NCBI RefSeq assembly: GCF_017809215.1
Contig: NZ_CP065424.1
Span: 4,480,001 to 4,544,000 of the forward strand
Reading direction: 5' to 3'
DNA length: 64,000 nt
Source: Heyndrickxia oleronia
GTDB taxonomy: Bacteria; Bacillota; Bacilli; Bacillales; Bacillaceae_C
This document shows positions 34,460-43,221 of this stretch, piece after piece. The position numbers and the translations under genes are program-made. The notes beneath the pieces are model-generated. The model had not been told where the DNA came from. It searched no databases and worked only from the letters and a program-made list of their open reading frames with translations. Each line of letters starts with the position of its first letter. Positions within the stretch are counted from its first letter, which is position 1.

Positions 34460-36544
34460 TCATTCCTTTATCAAATTAGTAAATAAATAGTCTGAAAAAA
34501 TGGATTCCATTTTTTTACGAATTACTGCTTCATCAGCTGATGAAAACATCATGATAGCATCATTATTTTCGATTAAACTAGTGCTTAATAGGCTTATAAT
34601 TTCCTGTTCTCTAGAACTTAATTCTTCTGGAGCCAACATCAGTAGAAGACTTTTCATCTGCATGCTTTGCCCATCCATTCCCATTACCGAACAAGGCTCA
34701 TTCAAATGAGCAATTTGAAAAATTAATTGATGTACATGCCGATTTCGACAATGAAATAATCCCATTCCTGTTGCTGGAATTCCTAGACCTCCTTTTCTTT
34801 CTCGATCGATTAAGGAGTCCATAACATTTTCGACATTGGTTAATAGCTTTTCCTTCCTAGCCTTCTCTAACATCCCCTGCATAATTTGTTTATAATCATT
34901 AGTATCCTTCACTCGATACACTCGGAAATGCTGAAGGATGGCTTCTATACCTGTTTGTATATCTTTCATTTCCTTCAATACTTCCATTAGAGAAGGACGT
35001 AATTTTTTGGAGGAGGAATTTTCTTGAGTTCCACTATATAATTTATTTTTTGTTAGATTTTCAATATTTTTTTGTAAAAACCCTCTAATAACAGCTATAT
35101 CTTCTGTACTTAAAAGTGGATTTACTAAGATATATTCTTTATTTAAGAATGGAAGACGAACAGTCGAGAGAATGACATCATATTGTTGTAGATTCCCTTG
35201 CAACTGAACATCTTTAATTGATTTAATATCAACCGAATCAATCTCTAAAAATTCCTTCTTTAATCTACTTGCAAGCATTTTTGATGTACCAATTCCTGTA
35301 GGACAAACTACAAGTGCTTTAATTGCAATCTCCTCTTCCCTCAGGACTAGTGCAGAGCCAAAGTGGAGAACAATGAAGGCAATCTCATCATCAGGAAATT
35401 CCTCAATCTCTTTAAATTCCTTTTCCACACTATTTTTTACAGCTAGAAAAAGCACCGGATATTTCCTTTTGATTTCCTCAGTTAAAGGATTAAACAACTT
35501 CAAACCTTGTTTCAAACGAAATAACGATGGTTCCATATGGGCTAATAATCCTTGATATAATGAAAAATCATTTGTTAAATCAATATGCAATTGGGACGAG
35601 ACATATTGGATCACATTTTTAATCATTTGCCCCAATACCACACTATCGTATGGAATATTAACTGCCTCCTGTAGCTTAGAACCTTTTAAAATGGTAGTCA
35701 GAAAGTCCAAATCACCTTCATTAAACCTAACAGAAAATCGCTTTTCTAAGTCGCTACATATTTTCATAATCAAACGATATTCATCAGAATCATCTCTTGA
35801 AATTATTTCATTCTCAATAAGAAAACCATCATTAACTCTTTGCATCGTAATGTAAATTTGAATAACAAGGCCTATGTAGTCACTATCTGCCAAACGAGAT
35901 TGTCGACTGTTCACTTCATTATTTACCAAATGATCGATATCTAATAAACGATTAGGTTGAAAAAAATAAAGGATTTGATTTTGATTTGATTGTCCCTTTT
36001 CTAGTAAAAATAGACTCTCAATAAGCTCTTCATTAAAATAAAGCAAAAAATAACTAGCCAAAGCTTTTCGTTTATTTTTTTCTGTACCCTTTAATTCAAC
36101 ACCCACACCTCTTTTTCGGTTGATCACTACATTAAAATTCCTTAGCCATTCTGTTAATTCGTCTAAGTATCCAGTTAAGGTAGTAATACTGACCCCAAGT
36201 TCGTTTGCTAAAACTTGTATTTTGAATGACTCACTTTCCTGTAATAAGTTCAAAAAAAGTAAGAGCTTTTTTTCTTGTGGTGGTTGATCTACCGGCTGAC
36301 TCCCTGTTAAATGTTGAATTAAACGAAAAATTTGTTCATTTTTCCCCTCGATCATTAATCCATCCTTTGTATTTCGGATTAATTGAAGATGAAATTGATG
36401 GAGAATCTTTTCAATTGTTTTCAAATCTCTCTGAATCGTACGGACACTTACATTTAAAAAAGTGGCTATGGAAAAAGCCGTATGTTTCCCAGATGTTTTA
36501 ATAATAAGCTCGATGATTGCTTTTTCCCTTGAAGTAATAAACAT
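34460..36544 (-). CDS. mtlR: Mannitol operon activator with PRD and PTS domains
   Basis: 694 residues, the length of B. subtilis MtlR. Two N-terminal helix-turn-helix domains (about 1-75 and 80-150), two PRDs (about 190-400), a gatB-like EIIB domain with VVCPTGIGTSKMLASRLK (about 405-495), and an EIIA-Mtl-like domain (about 540-690) with GIPATGMGLFHCRNRHVHQL. HPr-dependent and MtlA-dependent phosphorylation of these domains normally sets activity. An upstream ATG at 36553 is too close to the purine stretch, so 36544 is preferred. It lies between mtlA and mtlD. Confidence 0.92.
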   Translation of the reverse strand: MFITSREKAIIELIIKTSGKHTAFSIATFLNVSVRTIQRDLKTIEKILHQFHLQLIRNTKDGLMIEGKNEQIFRLIQHLTGSQPVDQPPQEKKLLLFLNLLQESESFKIQVLANELGVSITTLTGYLDELTEWLRNFNVVINRKRGVGVELKGTEKNKRKALASYFLLYFNEELIESLFLLEKGQSNQNQILYFFQPNRLLDIDHLVNNEVNSRQSRLADSDYIGLVIQIYITMQRVNDGFLIENEIISRDDSDEYRLIMKICSDLEKRFSVRFNEGDLDFLTTILKGSKLQEAVNIPYDSVVLGQMIKNVIQYVSSQLHIDLTNDFSLYQGLLAHMEPSLFRLKQGLKLFNPLTEEIKRKYPVLFLAVKNSVEKEFKEIEEFPDDEIAFIVLHFGSALVLREEEIAIKALVVCPTGIGTSKMLASRLKKEFLEIDSVDIKSIKDVQLQGNLQQYDVILSTVRLPFLNKEYILVNPLLSTEDIAVIRGFLQKNIENLTKNKLYSGTQENSSSKKLRPSLMEVLKEMKDIQTGIEAILQHFRVYRVKDTNDYKQIMQGMLEKARKEKLLTNVENVMDSLIDRERKGGLGIPATGMGLFHCRNRHVHQLIFQIAHLNEPCSVMGMDGQSMQMKSLLLMLAPEELSSREQEIISLLSTSLIENNDAIMMFSSADEAVIRKKMESIFSDYLFTNLIKE

Positions 36545-36588
36545 AGCTACCATCTCTTTTCTATTATTATTACAAGAGAAAATACAGA

Positions 36589-36620
36589 AATAGAAAAGTG
36601 TTATAAAACACTTTTCTATT
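36589..36620 (-). terminator. Intercistronic stem-loop between mtlA and mtlR
   Basis: A 14-bp perfect stem AATAGAAAAGTGTT with loop of four bases. The minus-strand continuation TTCTG is only weakly U-rich. Likely a partial terminator or mRNA-stabilising hairpin that makes mtlR expression lower than mtlA. Confidence 0.65.
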
Positions 36621-36664
36621 CCTTGTTCTAATAATGAAGTGATCGGTACATTTTCAACAAAAAA

Positions 36665-38578
36665 TTATTCTTTATTATTTAATATATCGATAATTTCTTT
36701 TGCTGATTTTGCCTCGACCATTTTTTCTATATTATCCATTTCAGAGCATGTAACGGCGATGCCAGATAATATTTCTAGGTGTGTGCCATCTTTCCCAGCA
36801 ATACCAAAAATTAAACGGACATTATTTCCATCAAAGTCTACACCATTTGGAACTTGAATAACAGTAAACCCAGATTTTAATACATCCTTTTTCGCTTCTT
36901 CCGTACCATGTGGAATCGCTACATCATTCCCCATGAATGTTGAAGTCAATTGATCACGTGCAATCATTGCTTCAATATAGCTTTCTTTTACATATCCTGC
37001 ATTATATAAAGCACGACCAGCAAACCGGATTGCTTCTTCCTTATTAACAAAGGATTGATTTAAAAATACATTTTCTTCTAAAAGCAAGTCATTATCTGTA
37101 TTTTCATTATCCTCTGGACCAGGTACTGCTTCTTCTGCATCCTCAACGATTTCTTGTAGATTGTCTTTTCCATCACCTTTTAATCGCTCAATTAATTGGT
37201 CATATTCCGGACTAGATAAGAAATTATCAACCGATACATGGAATGCCTGTGGAAGCTTGTTTTGCGCTCGTGGAGTCAATTCTTCCTGTGTCACAACAAT
37301 TTGCGCATCAGACGGTAAATTACTAATTGCTGTGTTTGTTACAGAAATATCTAGACCAGCTTCATTCACCTTTTTGCGCAATAATGATGCACCCATTGCA
37401 CTTGATCCCATTCCTGCATCACAAGCAAATACGATTTTTTGAACATTTTCAGGAAATTCTCCTGGTTGAGAAGCAAATACATCAGCAACTGAGCTTTTCT
37501 TACCTTTCATTTCCTCCATTTTTCTTGCTGCATCTTCAATATTTTCTTCTGTTTGCTTACCTGTTTTTAAAATAAGTGCAGATAAAAGAAATGAAACAAC
37601 ACCGGCAACAAGAACCCCAGCAAAGTTAGCAATATATGAACCAGCTGTGTGTGGTGTAACAGCAGCAATTGCTAAAATACTTCCTGGGGAAGCAGGAGCA
37701 AATAATCCACCGCCCAATAGAACTAATGTGAATACCCCACTTACTCCTCCAATAATAACAGCGAAGAATAGCATAGGTTTCATTAAGATATATGGGAAAT
37801 AAATTTCATGAATCCCACCGAAGAATTGAATAATAGCTGCTCCTGGAGCAGACCTCTTTGCCGTACCTTTTCCAAAAATACAATACGCAAGCAATACACC
37901 AATACCAGGACCAGGATTCGCTTCTAAAAGGAATAAAACCGATTTTCCTGCATCCTTTACTTGCTCCACGCCTATTGGAGATAGAACACCATGATTAATG
38001 GCATTATTTAAGAATAAGACCTTTGCAGGTTCAATAATAATACTTGTTAGTGGCAACAGCCCTGTTCCAACTAACCAATCAACACCATCTACTAATAAAC
38101 CAGTTAATCCTTTAACGGCAGGACCAATGGCTAAAAATGCTAATATAGCTAAAATTCCACCTAAAATCCCCGCGGAGAAATTATTTACAAGCATTTCAAA
38201 ACCAGCTTTGACCTTCCCTTCGATTAACTTATCGAATTTTTTGATGACATAGCCGCCTAATGGGCCCATAATCATTGCACCTAAGAACATCGGTATATCT
38301 GTTCCAACAATGACACCCATCGTTGCAATAGCACCTACTACCGCTCCACGTTGATCATGTACAAGCTTACCACCGGTATAAGCAATTAATAACGGAAGTA
38401 AATATGTGACCATTGGATCAACCATTTTGGCAAGGCTTTCATTTGGGAAGAAACCAGTAGGAATAAACAATGCCGTAATCAATCCCCACGCAATGAAAGC
38501 AGAAATATTTGGCATAACCATAGAACTAAGAAAGTTACCAAACTTCTGTACAGCTACTTTTATATTTGATTGAGCCAT
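36665..38578 (-). CDS. mtlA: Mannitol PTS EIICBA, fused
   Basis: 637 residues, the same length as E. coli MtlA. EIIC occupies about 1-340 with the GGIHEIYFP substrate motif at 254-262. EIIB (about 378-470) has the phosphocysteine Cys386 in FACDAGMGSSAMG. After an acidic linker (480-500), EIIA carries the phospho-His557 in VAIPHGTEEAKK. It imports and phosphorylates mannitol. In B. subtilis EIIA is a separate protein (MtlF); here it is fused and no mtlF is present in the operon. First gene of the operon. Confidence 0.95.
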   Translation of the reverse strand: MAQSNIKVAVQKFGNFLSSMVMPNISAFIAWGLITALFIPTGFFPNESLAKMVDPMVTYLLPLLIAYTGGKLVHDQRGAVVGAIATMGVIVGTDIPMFLGAMIMGPLGGYVIKKFDKLIEGKVKAGFEMLVNNFSAGILGGILAILAFLAIGPAVKGLTGLLVDGVDWLVGTGLLPLTSIIIEPAKVLFLNNAINHGVLSPIGVEQVKDAGKSVLFLLEANPGPGIGVLLAYCIFGKGTAKRSAPGAAIIQFFGGIHEIYFPYILMKPMLFFAVIIGGVSGVFTLVLLGGGLFAPASPGSILAIAAVTPHTAGSYIANFAGVLVAGVVSFLLSALILKTGKQTEENIEDAARKMEEMKGKKSSVADVFASQPGEFPENVQKIVFACDAGMGSSAMGASLLRKKVNEAGLDISVTNTAISNLPSDAQIVVTQEELTPRAQNKLPQAFHVSVDNFLSSPEYDQLIERLKGDGKDNLQEIVEDAEEAVPGPEDNENTDNDLLLEENVFLNQSFVNKEEAIRFAGRALYNAGYVKESYIEAMIARDQLTSTFMGNDVAIPHGTEEAKKDVLKSGFTVIQVPNGVDFDGNNVRLIFGIAGKDGTHLEILSGIAVTCSEMDNIEKMVEAKSAKEIIDILNNKE

Positions 38579-38659
38579 TTCGCTCTCTTCCTTTCATTAG
38601 ATTTTACACTATCCATGTTAAATCACAGAAAACCTTCATTCAATGATGAAGAAAGCTAA

Positions 38660-38684
38660 CTTTGTCGCAATTGAATTGACAAAG
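38660..38684. promoter_or_regulatory. Candidate MtlR operator upstream of mtlA
   Basis: CTTTGTC-N11-GACAAAG, 7-bp perfect arms, about 80 bases upstream of mtlA. MtlR sites are known to be long dyads with TTG and CAA arms. Position and symmetry support this, but it is not verified. Confidence 0.45.
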
Positions 38685-38759
38685 GTATTGTTTCACATTG
38701 GATGAGGAATTATCCAAGGTACGACAGTGGTTAGACCAGGAGGACTTCATTCTTTTATT

Positions 38760-38850
38760 TCGATCTTTTCTCAAACATTATTGCTATTTAAGTTAAGTAC
38801 TCACGATAACGATGGGTGAATCGTTTTTAAGAACGGATATAATGCCCACT
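38760..38850 (+). repeat. Interspersed repeat, copy I (left half)
   Basis: CTTTTCTCAAACATTATTGC, then TATTTAAGTTAAGTACT, matches the left end of the family; the right half is not recognisable. It lies in the 481-base gap between mtlA and the flagellin gene. Confidence 0.6.
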
Positions 38851-39017
38851 TTTCTTAACAAGGCACCTTCATATTCCTATGTTCTTAACCGATATAAAGA
38901 AGAGGGATTAGTAAAATACTGGATGAAATGTATTTTGCCTCTCAAAAGTATTACATTCAGCTAGAATATCATTTTTAATAGTAAAAATAACTAAGGAAAG
39001 GGGGGAAAATGGAACTT

Positions 39018-39047
39018 TTAGCAAAGCAGTACTAGATGGTTTGCTAA
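39018..39047 (+). promoter_or_regulatory. Stem-loop in the flagellin leader
   Basis: TTAGCAAA and TTTGCTAA form an 8-bp stem around a 14-base loop. It lies between a very strong ribosome site (AAGGAAAGGGGGG, 38993-39005) that is followed by an in-frame 8-codon ORF (ATG 39009, stop TAG) and the flagellin ATG at 39060. Upstream, ACCGATAT at 38888-38895 resembles a sigma-D -10 box, but no -35 was found. Confidence 0.5.
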
Positions 39048-39059
39048 TGCGAAAATCCC

Positions 39060-39917
39060 ATGATTATTAATCATAATATTGCTGCAATGAACGCCTATCG
39101 AATGTATAATCGAGCAATTACAGCTCAGAGTCGAGCAATGGAAAGATTATCTTCGGGATTAAGGATTAATCGAGCAGCGGACGACCCTGCTGGATTAGCG
39201 ATTTCTGAAAAAATGCGCGCACAAATTAGGGGGTTAAATCAAGCTTCCCGAAATGCTCAGGATGCGATCTCTCTTATTCAGACTGGAGAAGGCGCTCTTA
39301 ATGAAACACATGCGATTCTGCAAAGAATGCGTGAACTTTCAGTGCAGGCTGCTAATGACACACTTAGTGATGCAGATCGTAATGCGATTCAAGAAGAAAT
39401 TGACCAGCTCACTGAGGAAATCACACGGATTGGTAACGACACCGAATTTAACACAATGAAATTATTGGATGGCTCAAAGAGTTCATATACGATCCAAATT
39501 GGCGCAAATGCTGGACAAACGATGGTCATCGAAATATCGGATATGCGTGCTGAAGAGTTGGGATTAACTGACAGCGGGAATGATGAGAAAGGTTATACAG
39601 CAAAAGGAACTCTTGATATGTCCTCACATGAATCAGCTTCATCAGCAATAGATAAGATTGATCAGGCAATGAAGACTGTATCGTCTCAACGTTCCAAGCT
39701 TGGAGCTTACAGCAATCGTCTTGAACATACAATCAATAATTTAGAAAACACTGCAGAAAACCTAACAGCAGCAGAATCAAGGATTCGCGATGCTGATCTT
39801 GCAAAGGAAATGATGGAGTATACGAAACAATCCATCCTTGCACAAGTTGCGATGGTCATGATTGCTCAAGCCAACCAACAGCAAAGTATGATTTTGCAAT
39901 TACTAAAAGTGAACTAG
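39060..39917 (+). CDS. hag: Flagellin
   Basis: 285 residues with both conserved flagellin ends. The N-terminal D0/D1 helices include MERLSSGLRINRAADDPAGL and EGALNETHAILQRMRELSVQ. The C-terminal coil includes LENTAENLTAAESRIRDADL. The central variable domain is short. The last helix reads QVAMVMIAQANQQQSMILQL, departing from the usual QAAQAMLAQANQQP form. It is the secreted subunit of the flagellar filament. No ribosome site directly precedes this ATG; the strong one lies 55 bases upstream, beyond a hairpin. No other flagellar gene is near, so it may be a secondary flagellin. Confidence 0.9.
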   Translation: MIINHNIAAMNAYRMYNRAITAQSRAMERLSSGLRINRAADDPAGLAISEKMRAQIRGLNQASRNAQDAISLIQTGEGALNETHAILQRMRELSVQAANDTLSDADRNAIQEEIDQLTEEITRIGNDTEFNTMKLLDGSKSSYTIQIGANAGQTMVIEISDMRAEELGLTDSGNDEKGYTAKGTLDMSSHESASSAIDKIDQAMKTVSSQRSKLGAYSNRLEHTINNLENTAENLTAAESRIRDADLAKEMMEYTKQSILAQVAMVMIAQANQQQSMILQLLKVN

Positions 39918-39932
39918 AATAAAATTTACCAC

Positions 39933-39966
39933 AAATAAACGAGAGAGCTATTCTCTCGTTTATTTT
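39933..39966 (+). terminator. Flagellin terminator
   Basis: AAATAAACGAGAGA pairs with TCTCTCGTTTATTT, continuing in T-rich sequence. Confidence 0.85.
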
Positions 39967-40213
39967 CAACTGACTTTCACTAAAGGTTGATTCTCACAAG
40001 CCCCTTAACCTTTTACACACTTCTGCGCTAGTTTTATATTTTATAAAAAATACTCAAATGCCGTTTATTTTTAACTTTATTTTTCCATATTCATCCCCAT
40101 TTTAATAACCGCTATTAACGATACTTTACTTTCTATTCAAGGGTATACTCCAAGCATCTTATATCTCTATTTTTCTTGATTTTCCGTTAGATTCCTCCTA
40201 CTACTATAAATTT
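39967..40213. other. AT-rich spacer, nothing recognised
   Basis: The interval between the flagellin terminator and the terminator of the convergent epimerase gene holds no ORF, repeat copy or regulatory site that I can support. Confidence 0.5.
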
Positions 40214-40252
40214 AATAAAAAATGGTCTCAACGATTTTTACGATTGAGACCA
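40214..40252 (-). terminator. Terminator of the epimerase gene
   Basis: Minus strand GGTCTCAATCG and CGTTGAGACC, followed by ATTTTTTATT. Confidence 0.8.
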
Positions 40253-40267
40253 ACTTGTTTTATCTAT

Positions 40268-41329
40268 TTAATTTTCTACTACCCCTATACCCGGTGAGTC
40301 AGATAATTGAATATCCGCACCATTATACTTTAAGACATCTGGTTCTTCTGAAAGCCAAAGTGGTGCATCAAGATCAAAATACTTTACGTTTGGATGGGCG
40401 GCTGCAAAGTGTGCGGCAGCGCCTACCGAAAACGCCGGTTCCATCATACTGCCGATCATACATTCTACACCATTCGTTTCAGCAATACTTGCAATAGTCC
40501 ACGCTTGGGATATTCCTCCACATTTCATTAGTTTTATATTTAACAGATCAATATATCTACCAGTAATGAGTTTCATTGTATCCTTCGCTGAGAAGAGACT
40601 TTCATCGGCCATTATTGGAACACCAACTCGCTCAGTGACAAATTTTAATCCTTCTAGATCATAACTAACAACTGGTTGTTCAATAAACTCTATATTAAAC
40701 TCTCTTTTTTCCATTTCATTGATTAACCCTACTGCCTGTTTCGGTTTCCATCCTTGATTTGCATCAAGCCGAAGCTTCGTTGTTTCATCAACAACCTCTT
40801 GAATCGCTTCGATCCGCTCAATATCCAGCTCTGGATTTGCCCCAATCTTTACTTTTAAAATCTGAAATCCATCTTTAACACTTTTTATGGCATCAGAAGC
40901 CATTTTCTCTGGCGTATCAACGCCTATCGTCATACAAGTATGGAGGGGCTTTTTATCTCCGAGAAAGGCATGTAACGGGAGATTTAATAGTTTGCAATAA
41001 GCATCATGCAAAGCAATATCTGCGGCTGCCTTTGCGCTAGGATTGCCTACACAACAACTTTGTACCCTTTGAAGTGCTGTTTGAAAACGTGTAATATCCA
41101 AACCGACAAGAGCATTTTTTATTGGACCTATTAACGCTGCTTCCATTCCCTCTGATGAATCCCCAGTAATGACAAATGTAGGTGCCGCTGCTCCTTTTCC
41201 AATAACTCCATTTTCAAGTATGAGAGATACCTCAATGCTCTCTATTTCTGTAGCAATTCTTAAAGCTGTTTTAAATGGCATACGTAAGGGCAATTTTCTA
41301 CTGTTAACTTGTAGATCCTGAATAATCAC
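40268..41329 (-). CDS. ykfB: Dipeptide epimerase (L-Ala-D/L-Glu type)
   Basis: 353 residues, enolase superfamily, muconate-cycloisomerase subgroup. The KxK base motif is in FQILKVKIGA, the metal ligands in LRLDANQGW, FIEQPV and IMADESLFS, and the second base Lys in LLNIKLMKCGG. Family members invert the second residue of L-Ala-D-Glu from peptidoglycan turnover. It lies just after a DUF819 transporter-like gene in the same direction (69-base gap), with a DUF3870 gene upstream, which suggests a murein-peptide recycling unit. Confidence 0.88.
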   Translation of the reverse strand: MIIQDLQVNSRKLPLRMPFKTALRIATEIESIEVSLILENGVIGKGAAAPTFVITGDSSEGMEAALIGPIKNALVGLDITRFQTALQRVQSCCVGNPSAKAAADIALHDAYCKLLNLPLHAFLGDKKPLHTCMTIGVDTPEKMASDAIKSVKDGFQILKVKIGANPELDIERIEAIQEVVDETTKLRLDANQGWKPKQAVGLINEMEKREFNIEFIEQPVVSYDLEGLKFVTERVGVPIMADESLFSAKDTMKLITGRYIDLLNIKLMKCGGISQAWTIASIAETNGVECMIGSMMEPAFSVGAAAHFAAAHPNVKYFDLDAPLWLSEEPDVLKYNGADIQLSDSPGIGVVEN

Positions 41330-41397
41330 TATGATCGCTTCCTTTCAATTTCCCATCAGTCTGTTTTCATATAGTTGGAGTTTATTGCTTTTACTAA

Positions 41398-42555
41398 TCA
41401 AAAGATACTCAATATCTTTGCGACAATCATACCGAAATACGTTCCGAGAAAGGAACCTATTAAAGCCATGATGACACCAATCGGAATTAATGCCCGGTTA
41501 TATGCTGCTGCTAACATCGGTGCTGAAGCCATACCTCCAATATTAGCAAGGCTAGCTACTCCAAGAGTAAAGAGATCATATTTAAAGAGTTTTCCTAGTA
41601 AGAGCATAATAATCAAATGAATTAACATGATTAACAATCCAGATAAAAGATAAATTGGTGCCTGAGCTATATTTGAAAAATCGGATTGAGAAGCAATCAG
41701 TGCCACAATAATATATAACATTACATTTGAGACATCTAATGCGCCTGCAATTTTAGCTACTGGAGTTTGTCCTAAAATTAACCCAATGACTGAAGCAATC
41801 ATAATTGTCCAGCTTGTCCCATTGATCACTGCTCCAACTTCAGGTAAATGCTGTCCTGCAAAAGTGGAAAATGAAGAAATGAAAAGACCAATACCAAGCA
41901 AATATAATAAGTGTTGAAATTGGATGCCAGTCTTCTCCTCTGAGCTTGCTGATTCAAATCCTTTTTGAATGAAACTAGTATCAGCTTTTGTCCAACGATT
42001 AAACCTACCAGCAAATGGCACGAGCCAAAACATAAACATGACCCACACTGCATAGTTAATAGTATCCATCATTAAAGCATAGCCAAAGATATTTTCTGGC
42101 ACTTTCAATATTCCCTGAAGTGCAACCATATTGGCAGAACCACCTGTCCAACTACCGGCAAGAGCCCCAAAAGCTTTCCATGTATCCTTTATGTAGAAAT
42201 GCTGAAAAGCAACATAAACAACGATAAAACCAATCATTATACTAATTACTGCTACTAGAAATCCTCCAAGCATTCTTGGTCCTAATTTGAAGATGCTGCG
42301 GATATCACATTTTAATAGCATGATCGCAAGCATAGCTGGAAGTAGAGCACCTTTTACATTTGAATAAACTGAAGCTGTTGATTCATTATGTGCAAACAGG
42401 CCACAGGTTTGCATAATTGCTGCTCCGATATAAATAAGAACAATACCAGGAATAAATTTAAAAAAGCGGTTACTACTAAACTTTTTCTCAAAGGCAACCA
42501 TTAAAGCTGCAAAAGCGACCAATACACTAAGATACATGAATCCATCTTTAATCAT
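41398..42555 (-). CDS. DUF819 family membrane protein
   Basis: 385 residues with about ten to twelve membrane segments. The signature GSWTGGSANMVALQGILKVP (residues near 133-152) and the C-terminal ASLANIGGMASAPMLAAAYN are typical of DUF819 (B. subtilis YjcL-like). No function is proven. The two symmetric Gly-rich motifs resemble those of secondary transporters. Adjacency to a dipeptide epimerase suggests transport of a cell-wall peptide or amino acid (inference). Confidence 0.85.
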   Translation of the reverse strand: MIKDGFMYLSVLVAFAALMVAFEKKFSSNRFFKFIPGIVLIYIGAAIMQTCGLFAHNESTASVYSNVKGALLPAMLAIMLLKCDIRSIFKLGPRMLGGFLVAVISIMIGFIVVYVAFQHFYIKDTWKAFGALAGSWTGGSANMVALQGILKVPENIFGYALMMDTINYAVWVMFMFWLVPFAGRFNRWTKADTSFIQKGFESASSEEKTGIQFQHLLYLLGIGLFISSFSTFAGQHLPEVGAVINGTSWTIMIASVIGLILGQTPVAKIAGALDVSNVMLYIIVALIASQSDFSNIAQAPIYLLSGLLIMLIHLIIMLLLGKLFKYDLFTLGVASLANIGGMASAPMLAAAYNRALIPIGVIMALIGSFLGTYFGMIVAKILSIF

Positions 42556-42623
42556 CTACATTTCCCCTTTTTATTACTTACTTTATCGTTCAAGCACAAC
42601 AAAGGAATAACCCTTTAAAAGAC

Positions 42624-42663
42624 AAAAATCCAGTCTAACAATGAAAAGTTAGACTGGATTTTG
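42624..42663 (-). terminator. Terminator of the DUF3870 gene
   Basis: A 15-bp perfect stem, AAAATCCAGTCTAAC with its complement, and TTTTTG on the minus strand. Confidence 0.88.
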
Positions 42664-42670
42664 CCTAGGT

Positions 42671-42991
42671 TTATTTAGACAAAGCAGTAATAGTTTGATA
42701 TTTTTTTAAAGCATCTTGATAAGCAACAATCAAAGCCTTTTGAGATGCGCCAAAATAACGTTGGTTAATATCTTCAACAATGATCGGATCATCCATAAAA
42801 CGATTGATAAAAATCGATTGGATAAATCTGATTGTTAAGTTAACCGTTGCAGAACATTCTACATCAATTATTTTCCCATCGGTTCGATCCACTACGAACG
42901 CCAAAAAAAACTGGTTAAATTTCTTGGTAATCGGATTATTTTGAGATGCCTTGGCATCCCCAATAATAAAAATAGTGTTTTCATTATACAT
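42671..42991 (-). CDS. DUF3870 domain protein
   Basis: 106 residues, no signal peptide or membrane segment. Features that place it in DUF3870 are IFIIGDAKASQNNPIT, FFLAFVVDRTDGKIIDVECS and a C-terminal YFGASQKALIVAYQDALKKY. Function unknown. In this window it precedes a DUF819 and a dipeptide epimerase gene, with a strong terminator after it, so it is a neighbour but a separate transcript. Confidence 0.8.
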   Translation of the reverse strand: MYNENTIFIIGDAKASQNNPITKKFNQFFLAFVVDRTDGKIIDVECSATVNLTIRFIQSIFINRFMDDPIIVEDINQRYFGASQKALIVAYQDALKKYQTITALSK

Positions 42992-43175
42992 CTAATAATA
43001 TCCTTTCAGAGCTATTCAGACGATATAAGGGACAGACAAGGGGCACTTGCAGAAACTTATATCATGAAATCGTTTACAAAGGAATGATACTAATATACCA
43101 TTTTTTTATAAATCAGACAATAGGAAATATTCCCTTTCCCTCCAATATTCATGTTGAAGGAAATCAATATATTCT

Positions 43176-43211
43176 AAAAAGGAATTTCAACCATCTTTGA
43201 AATTCCTTTTT
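43176..43211 (-). terminator. Terminator of metA
   Basis: AAAAAGGAATTTCAA pairs perfectly with TTGAAATTCCTTTTT. Confidence 0.88.
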
Positions 43212-43221
43212 ACTAATTCAC

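Noticed and set aside
38888..38895. Sigma-D promoter for flagellin
   Set aside because: ACCGATAT resembles the -10 box, but no TAAA -35 element lies 15 bases upstream. Mentioned only as a weak hint.
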